Source of the DNA: JASHPR01 sp963749145
GTDB lineage: Bacteria; Actinomycetota; Actinomycetes; Streptosporangiales; Streptosporangiaceae
Length of the DNA stretch: 64,000 nt
Reading direction: 5' to 3'
Assembly: GCA_963749145.1 (NCBI GenBank)
Contig: CAVVLN010000005.1
Location: 1,178,001 to 1,242,000 of the forward strand
Positions 61,908-64,000 of this stretch are shown here, piece by piece. The notes under the pieces were generated by a model that saw nothing but the letters and a program-made list of their open reading frames with translations, was not told the DNA's origin and made no database searches. The position numbers were made by a program, and so were the translations under genes. The first letter of the stretch is position 1. Each line of letters opens with the position of its first letter.

Positions 61908-63149
61908 ATGACGACTGGCAAGCGGGTTCTGGGCATTGTCTTGGCGGGCGGGGCCGGGAAGCGCCTCGCGCCTTTGACCGCGGAGCGGGCCAAAGCAGCC
62001 GTTCCCTTCGGCGGCCTGTACCGTTTGGTGGATTTCACGTTGTCCAACCTGGTCAACGGCGGGATCCGCCGGATCTGCGTGCTCACCCAGTACAAGAGCC
62101 ACAGCCTGGACCGGCATCTGGCCACCGCCTGGGGGCTGAGCAGTTTGCTGGGCGAGTATGTGACCCCGGTGCCGGCACAGCAGTGGGTGGGCCCGCGCTG
62201 GCAATCGGGCTCGGCGGATGCGATCTACCAATCGCTGACCTTGCTCGATAGGGACCGGCCCGACCTCGTGGCGGTCTGCGGAGCTGATCATGTGTACCGG
62301 ATGGACCCGGTGCAGATGATCGACCAGCACCTGGCCTGGGAAGCGGGGGTCACGGTCGCGGCGATCCCTGTGCCGCGGACGGAGGCGACAGACTTCGGCC
62401 TGGCGCAGACCGCAGCCGACGGCCACGGCATTGAGGAGTTCCTGGAAAAGCCCGCCGACCCGCCGGGCCGCCCGGGCCGCCCGGCTGAGGTGTTCGCGTC
62501 GATGGGCATCTACGTGTTCGACCCCGACGTGCTGATCGAGGCGCTGAAGAAGGACGCAGCCGATGATGGCAGCCGGCACAGCATTGGCGGCGATATCATT
62601 CCCCGGCTGGTGCGCGAACGGGCCGCGCATGTGTATGACTTCCGGCAGAACGAGGTTCCCGGAGCCGGCGAACGCGACCGGAGCTACTGGCGAGACCTAG
62701 GGACGCTCGATTCCTATTTCGACGCGCACATGGACCTGTGCGCGGTGAATCCGGTGTTCAACCTGTACAACGACCGCTGGCCGATCTCGACCCAGGTGTC
62801 CTGCCACCCGCCGGCCAAGTTCGTCCATGAAGACGGCGACCGGGTGGGACGGGCCATCAACAGCGTGGTCAGCAACGGCGTCATCGTCTCCGGAGGGCTG
62901 ATACGCAACTCGGTCGTGTCGCCGGGAGCCCGGATAGACAGCTGGGCCCGGGTGGACCGCGCGGTGATCTTGCACAATTCCTGCGTCCACCGCCGCGCCG
63001 TCGTCCAGAACGCGATCCTGGACAAGAACACCACCGTCTTGGAGGGCGCCACGGTCGGAGTAGACAAGGAGCACGACCGGGCCCGCGGACTGGTCGTGTC
63101 CGCCGGCGGCATCACCGTGGTCGGCAAGGGACAAGTCGTGGCACCATGA
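61908..63149 (+). CDS. glgC: Glucose-1-phosphate adenylyltransferase (GlgC)
   Basis: A 413-residue ADP-glucose pyrophosphorylase, making ADP-glucose from ATP and glucose-1-phosphate for glycogen synthesis. The nucleotidyl-transferase signature is GIVLAGGAGKRLAPLTAERA, then PFGGLYRLVDFTLSNLVNGG, GSADAIYQSL, and the glucose-phosphate site IEEFLEKPADPPG. SYWRDLGTLDSYFDAHMDLC is the family-specific motif, and the C-terminal left-handed beta-helix (GVIVSGGLIRNSVVSPGARI) completes it. ATG 61908 is preceded by GCGGAAG. glgB is about 58 kb away; glgA or glgM is not in the window. Confidence 0.97.
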   Translation: MTTGKRVLGIVLAGGAGKRLAPLTAERAKAAVPFGGLYRLVDFTLSNLVNGGIRRICVLTQYKSHSLDRHLATAWGLSSLLGEYVTPVPAQQWVGPRWQSGSADAIYQSLTLLDRDRPDLVAVCGADHVYRMDPVQMIDQHLAWEAGVTVAAIPVPRTEATDFGLAQTAADGHGIEEFLEKPADPPGRPGRPAEVFASMGIYVFDPDVLIEALKKDAADDGSRHSIGGDIIPRLVRERAAHVYDFRQNEVPGAGERDRSYWRDLGTLDSYFDAHMDLCAVNPVFNLYNDRWPISTQVSCHPPAKFVHEDGDRVGRAINSVVSNGVIVSGGLIRNSVVSPGARIDSWARVDRAVILHNSCVHRRAVVQNAILDKNTTVLEGATVGVDKEHDRARGLVVSAGGITVVGKGQVVAP

Positions 63150-63296
63150 CCCCGCCCGGGTGCGGGCCGCCCGGCCGCGGGCCGTCACCGGGACCGCCGG
63201 GACCGGGCCGCCCGGGAAGCACTGATCTCGGTCTGCGCCCGGTGGGTCCGGGCCTGCGGGATAGGCCGGGGATACCGCGATGTTCTCCGCGGTGCC

Positions 63297-64000
63297 TTAG
63301 TTCTTGCGGCCTACGCCGCCCCATAGCCCGGCCGGGCTCCCGGCCTCGAGCTCCGATGCGGGCCGCCATTCCGCAACCCGCACCAGCCCCGGCTCGACCA
63401 GTTCCAGGCCGTCGAAGAACCGGGCGACCTGAGCCCGGTCGCGCATGGTCACCTTTTCCGCCATCGTCTGGTTCAGCCGCTCGGCCAGCTTGCCCTGCGC
63501 CTCGGCTTCAATGTCCGCAGCCGGGTGGGACAGCGCCAGGTAGCTGCCCGGGGGCAGGGCGTCGAGCAGCGTCGCCACGATGGCGTAGGGGTTCTCGGCA
63601 TTGTCCACGTGCTGCAAGATCGCCATGAGCATGACGGCCACCGGCCGGGAGAAGTCCAGCGTCCCGGCCGCGGCACTCAGCACCCGCCCGGCGTCGCGCA
63701 GGTCGGCGTCCAGGTAGCTGGTGACCCCGTGCGGGCCGCTGGTCAGCAGCGCGCGGGCGTGGGCGAGCACGACCGGGTCGTTGTCCACGTACACCACCCG
63801 GCTTTCGGGTGCCACCGACTGGGCGACCTCATGGGTGTTGTTGGCGGCCGGGATGCCCGTGCCGATGTCCAGGAACTGCCTGATGCCCGCCTCGCCGGCC
63901 AGGTAACGCACCACGCGGGCGAGGAAGGCCCGGTTGGCGCGAACCGACAGGACGATGTCCGGCCAGGCGGCGATCGCCTGCTCGGCGGCCGCCCGGTCGG
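63297..64000 (-). CDS. SAM-dependent methyltransferase (DUF574 type), 5' end outside
   Basis: The gene runs off the window; 234 codons are visible. DRAAAEQAIAAWPDIVLSVR and ANRAFLARVVRYLAGEAGI lead into IRQFLDIGTGIPAANNTHEV, motif I of the DUF574 (SAM-methyltransferase-like) family that is abundant in streptomycetes. VVYVDNDPVVLAHARALLTS and AVMLMAILQHVDNAENPY follow, ending in FFDGLELVEPGLVRVAEWRP. Partners and substrates are unknown; many paralogues sit near LuxR/XRE regulators. Confidence 0.92.
   Translation of the reverse strand, partial: DRAAAEQAIAAWPDIVLSVRANRAFLARVVRYLAGEAGIRQFLDIGTGIPAANNTHEVAQSVAPESRVVYVDNDPVVLAHARALLTSGPHGVTSYLDADLRDAGRVLSAAAGTLDFSRPVAVMLMAILQHVDNAENPYAIVATLLDALPPGSYLALSHPAADIEAEAQGKLAERLNQTMAEKVTMRDRAQVARFFDGLELVEPGLVRVAEWRPASELEAGSPAGLWGGVGRKN

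Overview
The window is high-GC DNA with GTG/TTG starts, strong GGAGG ribosome sites, a mycolic/actinomycete-style lipid toolkit (FadD15-like ligase, WS/DGAT acyltransferase, acyl desaturase), a Streptomyces-type 'conservon' sensor kinase, LAL/LuxR and TetR regulators. This points to a chromosome of a filamentous actinomycete (Streptomycetes/Streptosporangiales-like); the species cannot be fixed from the sequence. No rRNA, tRNA or CRISPR array was seen.

Layout. 1-6.3 kb: end of a PIN toxin, then two related, decayed tyrosine-integrase 3' ends (491-1090 and 5921-6300, same orientation) bracketing glgB, a small CBM48 protein and an acidic orphan gene. 6.3-13.9 kb: SRPBCC protein, zinc alcohol dehydrogenase, FKBP isomerase, a frameshifted phosphotransferase, a ParB-like small protein, another integrase scrap, two alpha/beta hydrolases and a ParA-type ATPase. 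14-20.5 kb: a membrane-embedded patatin (frameshifted near its end), an SPFH/slipin, a fatty-acid desaturase, a cold-shock protein and two small orphans. 20.6-28.6 kb: a lipid locus with acyl-CoA ligase, a catalytically degenerate KAS III paralogue, an intact OleA-like KAS III, a divergent alpha/beta hydrolase, a wax-ester/DGAT acyltransferase and an NAD-dependent epimerase. Together these resemble the four activities of head-to-head hydrocarbon (Ole) clusters plus a wax synthase.

28.6-44.5 kb: a VOC-headed chimera, TetR with an FMN reductase, a proline-rich and a Ser/Thr/Pro-rich surface protein, a partial conservon (CvnA and CvnB only), a metallo-beta-lactamase-fold lactonase, a flavin monooxygenase preceded by a 22-bp tandem repeat, a patatin, a RodZ-like protein, an SDR, a frameshifted secreted lipoprotein, and a TetR/quinone-oxidoreductase pair with an excellent palindromic operator. 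45-46.8 kb: an Mrr-type nuclease translationally coupled (ATGA) to a multi-spanning membrane protein with an IPT/TIG-like domain, a candidate two-gene defence module.

47.1-54.6 kb is a nested mobile-element graveyard. An ISAs1-type transposase gene is split by about 3.7 kb carrying a decayed Tn554-type tnpA-tnpB-tnpC set, and its 3' part is fused in frame to a YVTN beta-propeller fragment. A VapBC pair with a clean inverted-repeat operator follows. 54.7-64 kb: a LuxR regulator lacking the LAL ATPase, gene scraps, a DUF998 membrane protein, a pentapeptide-repeat membrane protein, methyltransferases, a double GNAT acetyltransferase, a start-less YceI, glgC, and the end of a further methyltransferase. 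Many genes here carry a single frameshift or stop, so the region is either decaying or contains assembly errors.
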